Positions 44,620 to 57,589 are shown, counted from the first letter of the stretch. The stretch: DNA of 64,000 nucleotides from Bemisia tabaci (GCF_918797505.1 NC_092801.1:37006517-37070516), one strand, 5' to 3'. Program-made: numbers and translations. Notes: generated from the letters alone by a model not told the origin.

Positions 44620-45410
44620 AGGCTCTTAGATTTTTCCTAAGTACGATAACTCCGCGACGGCGCGCGCCGTGGCACGTTGCGGCGCGGCGAGCAGCCGGCC
44701 AGCGCCTACAAACCTGAGGGGATACTTCAAGCATTGCTTAATGCGTGAAGTATCCTCTTAGGTTTGTAAGCGCCAGTGCGGGTTTTGCGCTGGCAGCACG
44801 CAGTTCCGCTCTGTGCTCGGCTCTAAATTTTTTAACTTCCGGGGTCAGCGTTTTCCAACTCATGATTTTGATATACTTGCACACTTTGCATGGATTATTC
44901 GCATTCAAATTGATAAAAAAAAAAAAAAAAAAAAAAAGGAAAATATGTGTGTTTTGTGACTATGAAAGTGGTTCCGTGTCAAATTTAAAGCTTTCCACAG
45001 CAATTTAATTTTTATTTCTTACATTTTGTGCTATTATGTTGCTGCAGTGTTATGTGCGCGCAACCAAACGCTCAAAATTGGACGTATTTAACTCAAAAAT
45101 ATCTATAAGTAAATAGGTTAAAACCAAAAAATTGTGTTTCTTAGTTTTTTTTATCTCATTTATCCATTTTTGTTTTGTTGCTTTCAACACAGCTACGGCT
45201 CATTCAGATTAATATCGATGCCATCGCTTGAGAAAAGTGTTAAAAATATTTTCCACGTTTTAAAAATGTAAATGTTTTTAAACTGAAATAATATTTTCAT
45301 AAAAAAAGGTATACGTCAGGTATGTTTTAAATCGAAAATTTTAAGGATAGAAATAAAACCAAACATTCACTGATGATCATTTGAAACGATGAATCAAAAG
45401 AAGAAAGGAA
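44620..45410. repeat. Partial third copy of the 25.8/34.4 kb repeat
   Basis: Same orientation as 34363-35825: the hairpin, 'gcgctggcagcacgc', 'gctgcagtgttatgtgcgcg', and 'taaaaccaaacattcactga' follow in order. Confidence 0.65.
44702..44773. repeat. 72-bp hairpin, copy 3, diverged
   Basis: Same hairpin with uncompensated changes (gcgcctacaaacctgagggg; tip gcattgcttaatgc). Confidence 0.65.
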
Positions 45411-48279
45411 CATGTTAAAAAAAGATTTACCAAATTGTTTGCAACTCTTCGTAGGAAGGAGCGTGACAAGAGACAAAAATTTCGAGCAAACCAAAAGTCA
45501 TAATCGAAAAACGTCAAACTGGAAGTTGATTTAAATTCAGAATTGCAAAAAAATGAAGCGCTTTTATTGAAAAGGTGCAAACTCCGAAAAAAAAGAAAAT
45601 ACACCAATAGATGGGGATTTATATAGATAGATAGATAGGGGTCAAGAAAAACTACGCTGGAGGCAGAAAAGGATTACATTTCTGCCAAAAACTCAAAATG
45701 GGAGAAAAAATCCGACTTGGCACCTTTTTTTAAATATTTGCTCTTATCATCGGAGTCTCACTTTTTTGCCAGTGGATTTGCTTGGAACTTTAGTACCTGT
45801 TCAAAAATCAGCTTGCTTCTCCTCTAAAAATAGTGAAGAACTGGAGGTTTGTGTCCACTGCGAGGGCTACGTTATGAATGAATAAAAAAATAGTGAGACA
45901 TTGAATTCTTTATGATTCTGCAATTCCTTACCGAATTTTAATTCTGATGAAAAAAGATTCTGAGAGATGGAGGCAACATAATTCACTCCAACACTAAGTA
46001 GAGATGGAGAGCAGATGGATCAGATTCAAACAATGCTACAGAATGCAATTCTGGAGAAATGTTTATTTCATTTCATTTTTCATTACTTTACAATGATAAA
46101 AAATTAACAAGAAATTTTACAAATTTACAAGCAAGCTTCACTTATTGATAAAAGAAAGAAAAATACGAAAGCTATTAGGCATTAAGAAAAGTAGTCTGAT
46201 GGTGGTTAAAAGTTTTAGATTTTTTATTTGTTACCTCTGGAATATTAGGGCTTGCGCCTTATTGAAATACTGTCTGCACAAAGCTCAGAAAACAACCAAT
46301 GTAACAGGACATCAAAGTGGAACATAATCAGTGCCCACTCATCTTTGACTGATATAAAATTTTTCCGGTGATTGCACGTAAAGTTCAAGCGAGTATTCAT
46401 GTTAAAACTAAAATAACGTTGCTGAAAGAACGACAAAATGAAGCGCACGAAACATAAAAAACTCAACGGTACCTTGTTGATTCTCTTAGGTAATGCCATG
46501 AAAAATGCCTTAAAAAAACAAATAAGGCGAAAAAAAAATTTTACTCTAAAAAAAAAACGGATCAAATAAATAAAACATATGGCGAGACATAATTTTCAGG
46601 CCTTGATTCAAGCTCAGAAACTTCTGCAAGGATTTTAACACTTCCAAATTTCGTTGACATGATTTGGGCTCTCATTCAAATAAGGACAACAGAATATCCA
46701 TCAAGGTTCAATCCGTTTAGAAAAAAAAAATGGAAGTCACTATTTCCCAAAAATAAGCTTTGTTTTTGAATAAACATCTGCTGCTGAGAGTCTTAACTAA
46801 ATGTGTCGGTGCCTCTATCTAGCAAAACAAGGAGAGAGAAAATAAATATTTTCAATTCTAAAATTTTTTTCATTTTAGACAATCCACATGAAAAAAATTA
46901 CTACCACGCCGCAAAACTGAAAATGAAATTAGTGCAGCACTGATTTGAGGAGTATTTTACAAACATTTTTCAAAACATTTGTCATGTTTTCCTCACCTCT
47001 AGGATGAACATCTTTTCCATAAATTTTTTTTTTTTAACACATTAGAATCATAATTTTCCTTGAAAGAATTGATCCATGATTGAAGCAATTAAGGGTACAA
47101 GTTTTACACATACCTAAATTACTATTCTCCTTCTCTTGTCTCAAACGGATGCAGGGGAAGAGAACTTACATTACCTAATTCTTTTACACTTCAGAAAAAT
47201 TTGCACGTATCTCCTACCTTAGCAATTTCAAATCATAAATCGTAGTAAAGTCATCTGTGTAAGTTCTTGCTGAAAGCATTATGAATTAGGAGTAATTTCA
47301 ATTTTTAAAAAGAAAAAGAAGTAAGACTTGCATACTTGAAAAAACTCGTATTGAGTTAAACAGATTCCTTGTGACAAGAGTCATCGGAGAAGGCTTAAAA
47401 ATTTTAATATTGAAAGCTAAATACAGCACACTTTTACATAACGGAGTCAGGCAACAGATATGCAATGAATTATTCTAGAATTTGACTTGTGAAATTTTTT
47501 GGAACAGCATCGGCAGGTAAGTCCCTACATTTATGCTGAGCGAAGCACTGCGCACTATTACCTGTAGAAAATTGTACGGTTTCCTTCAAGAATTTTAAGA
47601 AATTATTTTAAAGCTGTGCATTTTCTACTTCAGTACAACTTCAGTAGATTTCACTTAGGGTGATTTTTTTTTTCCAACACAAACAGCGTTCGAGGTAGCC
47701 AAAGCTTTGAAGCAGAAACCTAGTGCATTTTGATCAATTTTTCACTTATCTTATCAGATCATTCCTCAGATAAATTTTAAATTATAAAAAAAAACATAAT
47801 GAGTTTTTAAAAACAAATGCCTTGCTAAATAAAGAGGACCTTCTGAAAGCAGTATTTCTTCAAAACAGGAAAAAAAATAGAGGATTACAGAAATTTGAGC
47901 ACATAATTTTTGTCTTTTCAACTTCTGGAATTACAGTTTCATAAAGTAACAAAGATTTTGAAAAAGTTTGAAAGCGTGATTAAAATTCTCAATTGGCACA
48001 TCATGGTGGAAGTAAAATAAAATGTATTAAAATCTTAGTGAGCTATTCGAAAAAAAAATCTTGGGAGGAGAGGAAATCTTCATGAAAAGAATGGCATTAT
48101 TTCTACAACTGGGACATTTCTTGGTTGAGCAGTGTGGACAGAACTGACCTTCTGTAAAAACTAGATTATCAGTTTAAAATGTACTGTCTGCAATCCATTT
48201 AAAATTTCCTCCAAATATGAAGGCACGTTTTTAGACGGAGAATTCAGTGAGCTTTGGGTAAAACTTTAAAGATATGCAT

Positions 48280-48520
48280 ACATCAGTGATGCCAGGCATA
48301 CGGATTTATCCGTGCCGCGCGGACATTCCCTATACCGACACGGACCGCGTACGAACAAAAACCTTATGGGAAAAACGCTTCCCTATCTTAAAACATCCGT
48401 ACGCGTGACGTCACAGAATGACGCTCAGCCAATAGTAGCACGGAGAGCGGTAGAGCGTATGGATCTTGTACACGGAGCACCCCGGAACACTGGCATACAT
48501 AGTCAATGCATGAATCAAAA
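48280..48520. other. GC-rich patch with a CRE-like palindrome
   Basis: The patch stands out from AT-rich DNA and contains 'gtgacgtcac' (about 48406-48415). Its ends ('cagtgatgccaggcata' and 'aacactggcatac') are weakly inverted, so it may be an old transposon, not a regulatory region. Confidence 0.35.
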
Positions 48521-49002
48521 CTTTAAAATGACGAGTTGAGAGGTAATTATCCAAAGAACCCTGCAACTTGTGACAGTATTGCAAATTCACTGTTATTTTA
48601 GCTATTATGTTGCTCTTGACTTACACAAAATTAAATACAAATGGTGAGGAAACATCATCTTTTCAAATTTGCGTTCTCTGAAAAGAATGAAAAAAAATCA
48701 GTCAAATCAAAACCTCACACCAAAATAAGCCCCAATTTTAGAAATTTGTGTCATTAAAAGACTTCACAGATTTCCGATAATATGGTCTCAGCTTGGACTT
48801 AGCATAGAATGGTTAAAATATTAGAGCTGCGGGATTGATATTAAGCATAGTGGGAGAGAGTTATGTTCAGAAGGGAAAGGAAAAAATATAGAAGAGTATT
48901 CGAGGAAAGGAGGCCTCTTTGGAAAGAATAATTTTAGACTCGAGCCTGAGACCCAACAGGTTTCAGCATCCAGATGATTGATGCAAAAGCAGGGGTCTCC
49001 CA

Positions 49003-49429
49003 AAGCAAATTTTCGCGATCGAATATCATTCACCGTTGAATGATATTCGACGATTGTGCATTTTTTTTTCAATGATATTCGACTTCTTCGTTGGTCTCAC
49101 CAGAGACCGTTGAAATCCATCAATTTGAAATTTTGAATTCACCTCAGGACTGGAATTCGATTTTTGAATTGATGCAATCGATGTCAGAAGCTTCATCTCT
49201 CACCAAAATTTTTGTTCTGTCATCTCTATTTGTTGTTGGTTTTGTCAATTCAAGTCTGGTGTTTTCGCAATTTCTGTGTTTTAGTGTTTCATGTTTTCTT
49301 ATTTTCTTCTTAATTTCATTTAGGAAAAAAATCTGAGCTCTGATTGGCTCCTGACATCACCGATCATCGGCATCACTCAGCACTGATCAATTCGTTTGAT
49401 GAATGACATTCGATCGCAAAAATTTGCTT
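49003..49429. mobile_element. Foldback element with gcaaattttcgcgatcgaat arms
   Basis: Left 'gcaaattttcgcgatcgaat' and right 'attcgatcgcaaaaatttgc' are inverted, about 29 bp. A second, small palindrome 'cgaatatcattcaccgttga' begins inside the left arm. Confidence 0.5.
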
Positions 49430-50390
49430 CCAGATGCTGATTTTGTTTTTTTTTCTATTGAGCTAGATTTTATTTTTCAAGCTAAACTCCGGCTAAAGAC
49501 AGCAGCTTGACCTCGGTTTGACATTCGAGTGTGACACCTTGAGGCCTTGTATGAGCTTAGCTTCTGTTTACCTCTGCGCCCTAGACAATTCTCTTAGGCA
49601 AAGAGGCCACCAAATTGAAGGATTGATCCTATCATTGTTTCCTAGACAAAAGAACGTAACTACGAGTCAATGTCGCAAAATTTCTACCCATGAAGTGTAC
49701 TTTTGCAAGGAAACTCAAAAAAGATTGTCTTCTAAAACTTCATTTTGGATTTTTCGGATATTTTCCTGATATTTCAAATGAAATTTTCTGATTTTTCGCA
49801 CCACTAAATTTACACTTGTTCCATTCTACGAACAAACATTTTAAATAAATTAAATCAGATGTTTGAATTTAGCATATGCTCTATCGCAGGTACATGATTG
49901 AAAAATGCTTGGTGCACTCGAAATTCCCTGATGCATAACCAATTTTTCTCTGATGACATAGAATTTCCTAATTTGCGCCAGTTTTACCGATTTTTACCGA
50001 TTCTAGACATCCTGCTACAGGTCATTTCTTACTAAAATGTTTGCTGTTTTTCTTTAGACTACACGCAAAAAACAGAAAAATTTTGAACAGAAAATGTACT
50101 GCCACACTCTTGCAAAAAGAAACTTTGTTTGAGTTACTTTTACAACCATGAAATATAGTTACACTCCTTCCTCTGGGAAACGATGATCAGACCCTTTGGT
50201 TAGAATTTAATTTGACAGTTCGGAGTCCTTCAAGTTCTCCAAGATAATGGAAACTTTTCAGAGTCTGAAACATACATGGCCTTTCATTTGATTAATTTAT
50301 CACAGGTGGACTGGTAGAGATGCTCAGTCCAGCCCAAAAATAAATAAAATAAAACTAGAAATTAGTCTTAGCTTAGTATTTGGATTTCTA

Positions 50391-50641
50391 TTATCTCGAA
50401 ATCAAAGACGTTAGACTGGAAGGCCCTGAACTAGTGTTATGTGAGCTAAATTTGTCTAAGTCTTCATCGTGCTTATTGTGTTTCAGTTCTTGTAACGTGT
50501 GCCGTAGCTTTGAAAATTCATCATGTTTTGGTTGCGCTAGTTTTTCGTTCACTTCAAATACTGAAATTTTGCCTTGAGCGTCACCAACACAAACATGTGT
50601 TCCCGATGGTTTCCAAGACACTCGGTTTAAAGCAGGATTTC
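50391..50641 (-). CDS. sw: Dynein intermediate chain terminal exon: WD40 end and C-tail
   Basis: The split glycine codon joins VEG to NPALNRVSWKPSGTHVCVGD, followed by AQGKISVFEVNEKLAQPKHD and EFSKLRHTLQELKHN, then a tail rich in D, S and N ending SSLTSLISR and a stop. The C-terminus extends roughly 20 residues beyond the point where fly sequence ends, as I remember it. Confidence 0.88.
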
Positions 50642-51481
50642 CTGTGAATCAAAAGTTTAAGTAGAGAACTTCATCAAGACAAAAATAAGAGCAAGAAAAC
50701 AAAAAAACATGTCTTCAGCGAAAGTAGATGAAATTCAATCACTAGGCAAGACCGTATAACCGGCTTGAGAAAAATAAAAATAAAAAAATTCAATATTTGT
50801 GACTGGATCTGTGAGAAGGGACCTGATCTTTTGGGAGAAAACGTTTTATAACTTTAACGTTTCTTAATCACTGGAACCATATTTTTCTACATAATAAAAA
50901 ATTTTTGTCTCAGAACTTCAGATTTCGTACCTCCTTCAATTTTTGAACGTTCTGAGTCAAACTTTTTCCTTCAGGCATTTGCAAAAAGTTAAGGATAATT
51001 TTCTCCGAAAAGATATGGACTCTATTTATGGATCCGGTCACACTTGAGCATTAGAATTAATCACAAGTGACCAGCCATGCTCGCTAAACTTTTTTGAAGT
51101 TTGGAGAGAAAATTAAGAATTAATACTAAAACCTCTTGTAATTGTCAAGTCTTTCTTTTTTTTTATAAAAATGTTTGGTTTGCCACATTTGATAGGAAAA
51201 CCTTGGGAAATCAAAATAACATGACTAACTTTTAAACTCAGAATGTGATCGTTGACATGAAAAATACCCAAAACTCTTCAAAAAAATTTATGGATACTAT
51301 TTCTGAATGAAAAAATGAAGAGGAAGGGAGAAAACAGAAAAAAACAGCATTTTTCAGTAGCAAAAATTGCAACTTAGTAAATTCAACATAAATTTTGGGC
51401 TCAAAAATTTGAAGGGCTTTGACCGTGTCGCCGATAGGCATGAAACTTAGCACACTTTTTCCTGGGTACTTATCAGTAATA

Positions 51482-51734
51482 CTGCCGTGCTAAGGAAAAA
51501 CGCCGTAAGAACATTCGAGAGTTGCCAAATGTCTTTTGATAAAAAGTTTATTTTTGAGGAAAGTTATTAATATTTTTCCTTTAAATTTTCAGAATCATTA
51601 ATAGAAATTGCGAACAAAACTATCTAAAAATTGGGGGGAAAATATTTCTTAAGATTACCAGGAAGTTCGCAACTTATCAAAGAAAATTTGGCAACGCCTG
51701 AAGGTTTATACTGCGTTTTTCCTTAGCACGGCAG
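51482..51734. mobile_element. Foldback MITE family F, complete copy (dynein intron)
   Basis: CTGCCGTGCTAAGGAAAAAC at the left and the complement at the right (...cgtttttccttagcacggcag). Inner 'gagttgccaaat' against 'atttggcaac'. 253 bp. Confidence 0.75.
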
Positions 51735-51966
51735 AATAGACCACAGCAATAAAATTGTGGCGAAGGGAGGCAACCCTCAAAATTCAATTGTCAAATCCAA
51801 ACAGCACCCCTCAATTCGTCAATGTATTAAAATTTTTCCATGATATTCTCATGTATTTTTTTGAACATCACTATGATTCCAGCGCATTTGAGGTGGTCTT
51901 TGCTTGCTTCTTGTCATTTGCTTGTTTAAAAGGAGGGGATGAAACAGAATTGACTGAGGGCATTAC

Positions 51967-52135
51967 CTTCTACACATGTTGAGGCTGTTGGAACTTCAGT
52001 ATCTGTGTTGATATTCCAAAGATCTACTCGTCCATCTGTGTCAACGGATGCGAACAAAGCTGGATGTATTGGTGACCACTTGACATCCATCACATAATCA
52101 CCGTTATCTTCGAACGAATGAATCGGTTTATTCTC
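51967..52135 (-). CDS. sw: Dynein intermediate chain exon: WD40 blade 6
   Basis: Begins [20 protein letters not shown] after ggtcctccgcAG, then [20 protein letters not shown] and [17 protein letters not shown]. It ends in phase 1 before GTAATG. All these motifs match dynein intermediate chains (SFEDN.DYV.DV.WSP.HPALFA.VD). Confidence 0.9.
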
Positions 52136-52316
52136 CTGCGGAGGACCGAAAATCATCAGTGTCATAATTACAGATGTCTCGGAACAATTAAGGAAGAGAA
52201 TTCAGAAAAAGTTTGCGGTAGAAACATTTTGCACATGACTTCCAAAAACAATGAAAAATCATTGCTACAAGAGGCAAAAAAATCGAAACTTTATGATTCG
52301 TAGAGGAACCAGCAGA

Positions 52317-54748
52317 ATTTTGGCGCGTATACGTAGTATACCGCCTTTGCGATCGTTTCGAACCCTGCTCGATACAATAACCGAGTCCCTTAGTTCCTTA
52401 CCGAAAAGTGACTACCGCGAACTTCTGAGATTTTCCAAAGCGTGTAACAAGTTTATTTATCCGTCAATAATTATGATTTAAAGTTGTTTCTCATTCTGGG
52501 GCTCTCTAGTTTATGTGCAATGAATACCAAGAGTCTACGTTACTTGGTTTTTTTAAAAAAAGCCTAAGAGTACGACGCGCTGATTTAAAATATGCATATA
52601 TAAGCGGAAGCAAGCGAACTGATTCGAGGATGGCTGACCAATTCGGCACTCCTTGAATGAGAATTTCACTCACTCCGTATTGTTCAAAACGTTGCTTTGA
52701 CAGATCTCCACACCACTGTTATCCTTTTCAAAAGTTGGTACTCCTTGCTCTGATAGCCGGGGCCAGCAGGATAGTGGTAAGTGCAATCTGTGATGAGCCT
52801 CGAGACTCATTAGACCATTTGCTAAACGTGGCTCATACAGGAGTCCACTAAGCCCTCTCGTCCCCACGCTCCTGATCACTGCGTCGGCGTCACGAAGAAC
52901 AATGGGCCTTGGGCCGCCTTGGGTCCCAACGCGGCCGATACCCGTACCCCAATTACTCACGCTTCATTAACCATTTCACCGTCATGCTAGGATTCATCCA
53001 ATTTTCAAAAAAAATTGTTTCGCGTGTATTTAGCAATTTTTTCCTTACTTTCCGTTAAAACACAAATAAAAAGAGACCTCAGTCATAAAAATCGGCCGAA
53101 TAGAAGAAAGGTTACAGTAATCGAAATCCGAAGAAATCAACAAAACCTCGACTTCTCGATACAAAAAATAAAATGAAGGGGAAAAAAAGAAATGTATAAA
53201 TTACAATTAAATATAATTGACCTCAGAATTTGACAAGCAATTTATTTATATACCTAACGCTGAAAAAACTGGGAGAAATTACAAAAAATTCGCCTCTTGC
53301 AAGGGGCTTCTTTGTAAGAATTTTGACCCGAAGACAACGGTCGAATAACAGCAGTACTCCATACAATACACGGTGTGCCTGAACGAGTTAAACATTTTTT
53401 ATACGTCCAAATCGAAAATTTTTTTATATTTTTAACTACAATGTCTCTTGTATCGTTTAAGCCAAAAAAAAAAAAAAAAATTCTGTCGAGATTCTGGAAC
53501 GTAAAGGCGCTTTAAAAGTATTCTGGGGCAATAATAGCTAAATCACCGGTAGTAAATCCCGTTATATTATTAAAAAGAAATTGACTCCATTGTTTAATTC
53601 CTTAGTTTCTTGAATACAATTATTTTAAACACTTAAACATTTATACCACCAATTTTAGCCATGGAGTGATTTCCTGAGAGCCGATAATATCACGAATTTC
53701 TCATAGAACCCTCCAACAGTGGCTTGCTTTTTTGGCAGCCGATTCGGCCATCGAACCGGAGTTTAAATGGAAGCTGATAATAACCCAAAGCTCTGAGAAA
53801 AATTTTTAGATGAGTATAAGAACAGTTTGTTGTAAGTAACGAGGAGAGGCGGGCAAAGCGGCTAAAATCTGATCTAATTTTTACCGTTTTTCTGTTGAAT
53901 TAATGTTGCCGCGGGCTTCTGACTGTGTCCACACATAGTTTCTGTTCAGCATATCGATACATAAGTATTTACACACGTAGAATCTAATTTTTCACGTCGG
54001 GGAGTCGACATATTTTGATTCTTTCGATTTTATACGGAAAATTGATGGTTTTTTGGGATTGAAATTATTATTGTTTCATGAAAAATAAATGCACCCAAAA
54101 TGACTATAGCATATTGATTTTTACACATTTGCACTCACGAAATTGGTTGGTAAATTCAACGAGTGGGTGCATCGACCTGGTATATCAAGTTTCTGCAATT
54201 TTTTACGGCAAATCAGTAGATTTTCGGGATGTAAATTGCTTACTTTCAATTCATGAATGAATAAAGCAACGACATGGTTGAACTTCTTTGCATGGAAAGA
54301 CGTTTAAAATAACAAAATCAAGACGTCTTTAATGCAATTGCATTTATATCGAGTCAATTTCTTTTCAATAATATAACGGGATTTATACTACCGGTGATTT
54401 GGGTATTTTAGCCCCAAAATACCTTTAAATCGACTTTATCCTCTAGGAGTTCGACAGAATTTTTTCTTTCTTCGCTTAAATTATTCCGTAGCACTTTTCT
54501 TCAAGAATCTGATAAGATTTTGCTTGAGGCAGATCAAAAGACTTAAATTCGATCGAATAGCTTTCTACTTTCACAATACACGGTCTCGTCAAATGTGCGC
54601 CTTTGACCTCGCAGTGTTGGATCGTGAATTCTCTTGTTGTGCTGTTTGCCTATTTTCAAATCTCTGTAAATGAAAACTAAGGGGTTGATAGGTTTGAGTT
54701 AATGACGCGCCTTATCAACACATTGTGTTGGAGTTCACTGCTTGTTTT
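52317..54748 (-). mobile_element. Non-coding 2.1-2.4 kb dispersed element, copy 2 (in dynein intron)
   Basis: Reverse complement of copies 1 and 3. Begins ttttggcgcgtatacgtagt and ends ggagttcactgcttgtttt. Fills most of the intron between dynein exons 51967-52135 and 55541-55701. Confidence 0.75.
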
Positions 54749-55540
54749 ATCTTTACTGAAAATTTTGCCTTCGTTGACTTGAGTTCTTCTCTGCCTGAAC
54801 TGCCACAAATGCGTGTGGCATGTTCTCTAAAATTTATCATTTCCTAGATGAAAAAAACGTAACTGCATTTGCAAGATTTCCACTTGTGAATTGTTATTAA
54901 AGTGGTAAACTGTTTGGTCTCTCTAACTGAAAATTTTGTTAATTTTTTCACTTGTTACACATTAAACGCAGCAAACTTTTAGACAAACACTTAGCGATCA
55001 TATTCTTGTGAAAGATGTAATTGGTTGAGGTAGTTAAACAACCGTGGAGTAGAGTTTTGCTGTTTAGTCAGGAAATCTATGAATTTTTGCAAAAAACTCA
55101 TCTAGATTTTTTCTAAAACATTGCAAGTCATTCAATGGATAATTGGACTGAGTTAAGCAGAAAGGAACCAACCCACATTATGGAAAAAATTGAGTTATGA
55201 GTGGTTTTGAACTCAACCACTGCTCTACTCTCTATCGCCAAAAATTCAAAGTTTTTGTTGGAGCAAATTTTGCAGAAATTGAACTTGAAGTTTATCTTTT
55301 ACATTGAGTCTTATGCAGGAGCTAAACTTTAAACCTCTTTTTCTCGGTTCGATCCCGATGTGGCTTGGTTCCTTTCTGTTTAACTCCGGCCAATTAAAGA
55401 TATTAATACATCCAGTGTGGAAAAGTGATAATGTAGAGGACCAGAAACTAGTCTCAGTTGTGTATGAAACTCATCACAGAACAAAAATCTAGAGACACAC
55501 GTTAGCGGCTCTGTCTCGAAATGAAGCAAAGCAGCAATAC

Positions 55541-55701
55541 CTTTAAGTTCCACAATTTGACCGTCCAATCGAACGAGGAAGTTATGAACAAGTTGCTGAA
55601 ATCGATATTGCCTTGCACCTTGTGTGTATCGATCCCGGTGACAGGAGCTTGATGACCTTCATAGGCCTCCGTGTGCCCTGCTTTCGTACCGTGTCGACAA
55701 G
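55541..55701 (-). CDS. sw: Dynein intermediate chain exon: WD40 blade 5
   Basis: Acceptor ttctctctcAG, donor GTATTG. With the split threonine codon it reads [39 protein letters not shown] and [22 protein letters not shown] and [11 protein letters not shown] are typical. Only a fragment of this exon shows up as an ATG-initiated ORF. Confidence 0.88.
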
Positions 55702-55775
55702 CTGAGAGAGAAAAAGTATTTTTATGTATATGAAAGTAAAATAAACCAAAAATAACGAAAACTAAACAAAATGAA

Positions 55776-55990
55776 ACAAACGGGAAATCAAGGTAACAAA
55801 CTGTGAGCTAAATAATGAATATAAAGAAAGTCGAAACTAAAAAAATGAATCTCACAAAATTAAATTAAAATTTCCGAGGCGTTTTTATACGTTGGAATTT
55901 AGCCTTGAAGAAGGGGCCGAGGAGCCCCGAAACGCGTCGGAAATTTTAATATAGTTTTAAGAGTTTCAGTTTTTTAGTTTCGACTTTCAT
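55776..55990. mobile_element. Palindromic element with hammerhead-like centre (dynein intron)
   Basis: 'aatgaatataaagaaagtcg' pairs with 'cgactttcattattttcat', and 'ttaaaatttccgaggcg' with 'cgcgtcggaaattttaa'. Between them lies TTGAAGA-AGGGGC-CGAGGA-GCCCC-GAAAC, the hammerhead layout with the first core C replaced by T. Confidence 0.5.
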
Positions 55991-56224
55991 TATTTTCATG
56001 AGAGTATAATCTACAAAAAGTAATAAATATCCTTCATTTTAGACATTTTCTTCCTATCGCTTTGACTTGGACAGTCACTAACTGGGTATTTAGGTTCAGA
56101 ATCTACTCCAATTTTTTTTTTTTTTTTTTTTGCCCAGCAACTTCGATTTTTTTGGTGGAAGATGCTTACTGGTTACAAAACTGGCCCTTCAAATTGAAAT
56201 GTTGTAAAATTTCAGATATTAATT

Positions 56225-56618
56225 GGATTGCATTTTGCAATAAGGAACCACTATCTCTGGCTCTTTCATAAAAGCACATATCGACAGTGAAACTACCAAA
56301 CCACGTATCTCGGTTTGCGACATCGCAGACTTCCTGTCATACTTTATTTTTTAAATGAAAAACTACTTAACGTCCAGTCTTGAAAATTTCTGTGATTTTT
56401 CCTCTTCGTGTGGAGAAAATTCTGTGAAAATTTCAAGGAATAATATTGATTTGGTCTACTTCAAAAAAATAAAATGCGAGCGTAGATTTTTAAACACCGC
56501 AAACGAGATACGTGGTTTGGTAGTTTCACCGTCGATATCTGAATTGGGAAACCAATGGCATATGTATTATTTCTAAAATGGGCAAGAAATAGTGGTTCCT
56601 TATTACAAAATGTAATCC
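56225..56618. mobile_element. Foldback MITE family C with AATT target, interrupted
   Basis: GGATTGCATTTTGCAATAAG at the left, CTTATTACAAAATGTAATCC at the right, AATT on both sides. Split by 56281-56535. Confidence 0.7.
56281..56535. mobile_element. 255-bp Tc1/mariner-like MITE with TA duplication
   Basis: Ends TCGACAGTGAAACTACCAAA and its near complement. TA at 56279-56280 and 56536-56537. The sibling family C element at 40083 reads 'gcacgtatctg' at this point, the empty site. A diverged relative lies at 59448-59690. Confidence 0.75.
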
Positions 56619-57589
56619 AATTGTGTTTCTCGAGTTCAGAGCAAAACCTCCTTGGATTTGTTGTAAAAGAACCAAAATTGGAATAGTCTTGTTCCAAACT
56701 GTTACTTGGGGGAAGCAACAGATGTCTGTTGGAAATTTGTTAAAAGATCACAATAAACACATTAAGAAGGTCTAAAGTCACTTCCAACTTCACCATCTGA
56801 TTAAAAATTAGTGCATTTTTTAGCTTTCAGCTTTGAAAAGTATACGACGGGAAAGACATAATTTGACACGGACGAGTCATTCCAGTTTCACAATTCCAGG
56901 CAAAAATCAAAATGGGCGCTGTCATATAACTCAGTACCTCAAATGAAAACACACAATTAAACTTTTTACTTTTTACATGTGTGTGTGGGGATTACGTTTT
57001 TTGCTTCTAATTTAAAAACTGTGACACAAAAGGGGGAAAAATTGCTGAACTGACATCCTGGGATGTTAAATTTCTGCCTAATAACTCTCGAATGTTGATA
57101 TAAACGCTTTGTTTGTTGGTCGGGCATTGTGGGGATGTTACGATAACAGAAAAAGCATTCATATGAATATTCTAGTGGTGTTGCAGATTTTCCATCCCAG
57201 CAGTATCAGTCAGTTTTAACATCCCAGTAAATTAATTTAGCAATGTTTCATTCCGTCCATGACAGCAGCTATTTTGAGTTGCGAAAAAAGCAAAATTGTT
57301 GTATCACAGTGTTCTCATTGCCTCATCTTCTGGAGGATATGCTTTTGGATTCCAACTTATAGGCTCCATCAGCAAATATCTCAAGCCAAGATGAGTTCTC
57401 GAACGGACATTTTCTTTGCTTAAAATTCTACAAGGATTGAGACAGTCTTTATCCTCTGTCTTAAAATTTGTGGAAGTTTCCCATTTAACTTAAACCAATA
57501 TTTGAGTGGTAATTTGACACCTCCTTTATGGCGCATCTCCTATTCCCGGCACGGAAATTTACAAGAAGATAGTTTGAGATGGTTTCTGC

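Larger units (their letters stand above)
38705..50390. other. Intergenic region between GPCR and dynein genes (convergent ends)
   Basis: 11.7 kb between the two stop codons, which face each other. It contains foldback MITEs (38836-41445), dispersed repeats, a three-unit tandem array (43067-44290) and a foldback at 49003-49429. No frame on either strand is conserved between repeat copies or carries a recognisable domain. 45900-48280 and 49450-50390 show nothing definite apart from AT-rich tracts and a diverged repeat (49860-50145). Confidence 0.6.

Noticed and set aside
46245..46565. 106-codon phenylalanine-rich minus-strand ORF
   Set aside because: Low complexity from AT-rich DNA, with no domain and no repeat of the frame elsewhere.
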